Origin: a bacterium
GTDB lineage: Bacteria; ARS69
DNA length: 64,000 nucleotides
Reading direction: 5' to 3'
Assembly (NCBI GenBank): GCA_025774805.1
Contig: JALGZR010000003.1
Coordinates: forward strand, 1-64,000
In this document: piece by piece, positions 62,471 to 64,000 of the stretch
How positions within the stretch are numbered: the stretch's first letter is position 1
Layout of the letters: each line of letters begins with the position of its first letter
Made by a program: the position numbers and the translations under genes
The notes under the pieces: model-generated
Database searches by the model: none
What the model was told of the DNA's origin: nothing
Seen by the model: only the letters and a program-made list of their open reading frames with translations

Positions 62471-63760
62471 ATGAGGGTCTTGCCTCACAAGCTCTTCAGG
62501 CACGGCATGGAGGCCGTCTTCTCCCTCTCTCTCGTGCTGATCTGCTTCGTGGCCATCCTGGGACTTCTGAGTCTCAGCTTTCCCCAGGGGATGAATCTCC
62601 GTGACCTGATCGCCCGGGGGGAGGCGGCCTCCCTGCGGGGAAGCTTCCCATCGGACGGTCGGGACGTCGCGATTACGGGCTCGCTGAAGCGACGAGATCA
62701 GATCGCCCGTCTCTCCCGGATCTCCCGGAAGGTGAAGGACAAAGCATCCGACGACATCGCCTGGGAGGACTCCGAGACGGGGATGTCTCTCGGCTCCCGT
62801 CACGCCATCCAGACGTTCGACGATGCCAGTGCCACGATCGCGTTCGACGAGAAGAACGTGCTCGATCTCGCCGAGAACTCACTCATCGTACTGAAGGGAT
62901 TCGAGAGCGCGCCAGACGGATCGGATCGGAAGGCCTCGTTGATCGTTCTCGGAGGTGAGCTGAGAGGATCGATCTCCGGACGAGGCAAGGACTCGCTGCA
63001 CGTCGAAGTCCAGGTGGCGAACGGTGTCGCCCGGATCCGGTCGACGCCCGATCGCAAGACCCCGACCAGCTTCCGGGTGAAGGTGAACGAGGACCAGACC
63101 TCGACCCTGTCGGTCCACGACGGAGAGGCGGAGGTCGTCTCGGGCGGGGAGTCCGTCGTCGTGAAGCCCAATCAGGTGATCGAGGTCCCCTCGACCGGAC
63201 GGCCCTCGGCTCCCCGGAGTCTCCCGAACGCCCCCGCTCTTCTTTCGCCGTCCTCCGGAGCCCGCTACCTCTACCGGTCGCTGCCCCCACGAGTCACGTT
63301 CTCATGGCGCGACGTTCCGGGAGCCAATGGCTACCGATTCGCCCTGGCCACCGACCGGGGGTTCCAGGAGGTCGTCTACGAGACCGACGTCTCGGAGGCG
63401 GAGCTCGCGTTCGGAAACCTGAGCGCTGGCGAGTTCTACTGGAGAGTATCGACGATCATGGGCGACCTCGAAGGGACCCCGAGCCGGGCGCGACGGTTCC
63501 ACATGCAGCAGGACGCGCGGCCTCCGGCTCTTTCCGTGGTCTGGCCGGAGGGGCCCCTGACGGAAGAGAAGATCGTGATCCGGGGAACCACGGATCCGGG
63601 ATCGCGCGTGTTCGTGTCGAACCTCGAGGTCGATGTTTCGGCGACAGGTCAGTTCTCGGGCGAGATCGTCCTGAAGCGGGGAACGAATCTCGTGGTGGTG
63701 GAAGCCGTCGACGAGGCGGGGAACACCACTTACGAATCCCAGACGATCAAAGTCGAATAG
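62471..63760 (+). CDS. FecR-domain membrane protein with fibronectin/Ig-like C-terminus
   Basis: 429 residues, start ATG 62471 two bases after the preceding stop. One membrane helix (FSLSLVLICFVAILGLLSLS) anchors an exported FecR-type domain (about 75-225: SRHAIQTFDDASATIAFDEK; GGELRGSISGRGKDSLHVEV; VNEDQTSTLSVHDGEAEVVS; VVVKPNQVIEVP). Two beta-domains follow (VTFSWRDVPGANGYRFALAT; GSRVFVSNLEVDVSATGQFS). FecR domains transmit outer-membrane events or shield surface polymers. Being between the giant barrel and a membrane sensor, it could link the two, but no ECF sigma factor is adjacent. Confidence 0.85.
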   Translation: MRVLPHKLFRHGMEAVFSLSLVLICFVAILGLLSLSFPQGMNLRDLIARGEAASLRGSFPSDGRDVAITGSLKRRDQIARLSRISRKVKDKASDDIAWEDSETGMSLGSRHAIQTFDDASATIAFDEKNVLDLAENSLIVLKGFESAPDGSDRKASLIVLGGELRGSISGRGKDSLHVEVQVANGVARIRSTPDRKTPTSFRVKVNEDQTSTLSVHDGEAEVVSGGESVVVKPNQVIEVPSTGRPSAPRSLPNAPALLSPSSGARYLYRSLPPRVTFSWRDVPGANGYRFALATDRGFQEVVYETDVSEAELAFGNLSAGEFYWRVSTIMGDLEGTPSRARRFHMQQDARPPALSVVWPEGPLTEEKIVIRGTTDPGSRVFVSNLEVDVSATGQFSGEIVLKRGTNLVVVEAVDEAGNTTYESQTIKVE

Positions 63761-63781
63761 CTCCCAACGGGTGAGTGTCCC

Positions 63782-64000
63782 ATGAAACCCAAACTCTCGT
63801 TTCCGCTGCGTCTGAGGATTCTCGCGACCCTGCTCCTCTTGGTCACGACGGTGGTCAGCCTCATCACGTTCGTCATGGCAAACCTGTTCCATGACGACAA
63901 GAAGACGTACATCAACGACCTCACCTCGATCGTCGCTCTCAGCACGGCGGAGGAATGCCGTTCGCTGCTGAACGGGTACTCGGAGAAGCTTCGAATCTTC
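63782..64000 (+). CDS. Membrane sensor protein, N-terminal part only
   Basis: 73 residues are visible from ATG 63782 (21 bases after the FecR-protein stop). MKPKLSFPLRLRILATLLLL begins a membrane helix (ATLLLLVTTVVSLITFVMAN), followed by the start of an extracytoplasmic domain (DDKKTYINDLTSIVALSTAE). This is the usual N-terminus of a HAMP-containing sensor such as a histidine kinase, adenylate cyclase or phosphatase. The output domain lies beyond the window. Operon position suggests it senses or serves the surface module. Confidence 0.7.
   Translation, partial: MKPKLSFPLRLRILATLLLLVTTVVSLITFVMANLFHDDKKTYINDLTSIVALSTAEECRSLLNGYSEKLRIF

Overview
The window is GC-rich (about two-thirds G+C by eye), gene-dense bacterial chromosome. 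Most genes start with ATG or GTG behind recognisable Shine-Dalgarno (SD) sequences. The content fits a free-living Gram-negative of the FCB/Gemmatimonadota/'Candidatus Eisenbacteria' type, probably a metagenome-derived genome: WD40/TolB-type Ser/Thr kinases, lipoproteins with fibronectin domains, outer-membrane barrels, a SpoIIE phosphatase, one-component and hybrid signalling, and many conserved unknown membrane proteins. That placement is inference; no rRNA, tRNA, insertion sequence, phage gene or CRISPR array was seen.

Layout. 1-7.2 kb: the N-terminal part of GTP-dependent PEP carboxykinase (minus), a receptor-like Ser/Thr kinase, an ECF sigma factor with an overlapping membrane-anchored partner, and a secreted thioredoxin-like/TPR protein. 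7.3-12.3 kb: a membrane glycosyltransferase-like/TPR gene broken by a frameshift, then a two-gene fatty-acid (3-hydroxyacyl-CoA dehydrogenase/thiolase) operon. 12.4-18.6 kb (minus): a MerR regulator with a CarH-like B12 photoreceptor module, an unknown protein coupled to a sodium:proton antiporter-like carrier, an SDR oxidoreductase and a PAS/PAS/SpoIIE phosphatase. 19-29 kb: an outer-membrane barrel (LbtU-like), an OmpR/histidine-kinase pair, several secreted proteins and lipoproteins, a RidA-family protein, an FGE-domain lipoprotein and a GNAT acetyltransferase.

29.1-34.7 kb (plus) holds a tight operon of four membrane proteins, one resembling DUF6754, followed by an O-methyltransferase. 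No function is known to me for this set, and it is the best candidate for an undescribed membrane complex. 34.7-36.5 kb is a HAMP/GGDEF diguanylate cyclase (minus). 36.8-42.2 kb is a redox operon: a short wreck of a multiheme cytochrome, a DUF6599-like protein, a DUF362 protein, a polyferredoxin membrane protein and a Tat-exported aldo/keto reductase with a C-terminal cysteine cluster. A HEAT-repeat gene at 42.2-43.4 kb reads only through about six frame changes.

43.5-51 kb: a 1731-residue regulator (Ser/Thr kinase, STAND ATPase, TPR, GAF, sigma54-activator-like AAA+, HTH), then an intergenic region with three 20-bp palindromes of one consensus, a small secreted peptide, an HDOD protein and a DUF4332 protein. 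51.1-52.7 kb is a multi-TM MscS-family-related channel (minus). 53.3-64 kb: a hybrid histidine kinase, then a surface module made of two paralogous secreted DUF11-like proteins, a 1868-residue outer-membrane protein (DUF11, SdrD-B, OmpA and barrel), a FecR protein, and the start of a membrane sensor cut by the window end.

Frame disruptions cluster in three or four genes (8.25, 36.5-36.85 and 42.2-43.4 kb) while neighbours are clean. They may be real decay or local assembly indels in GC runs; reads would decide.
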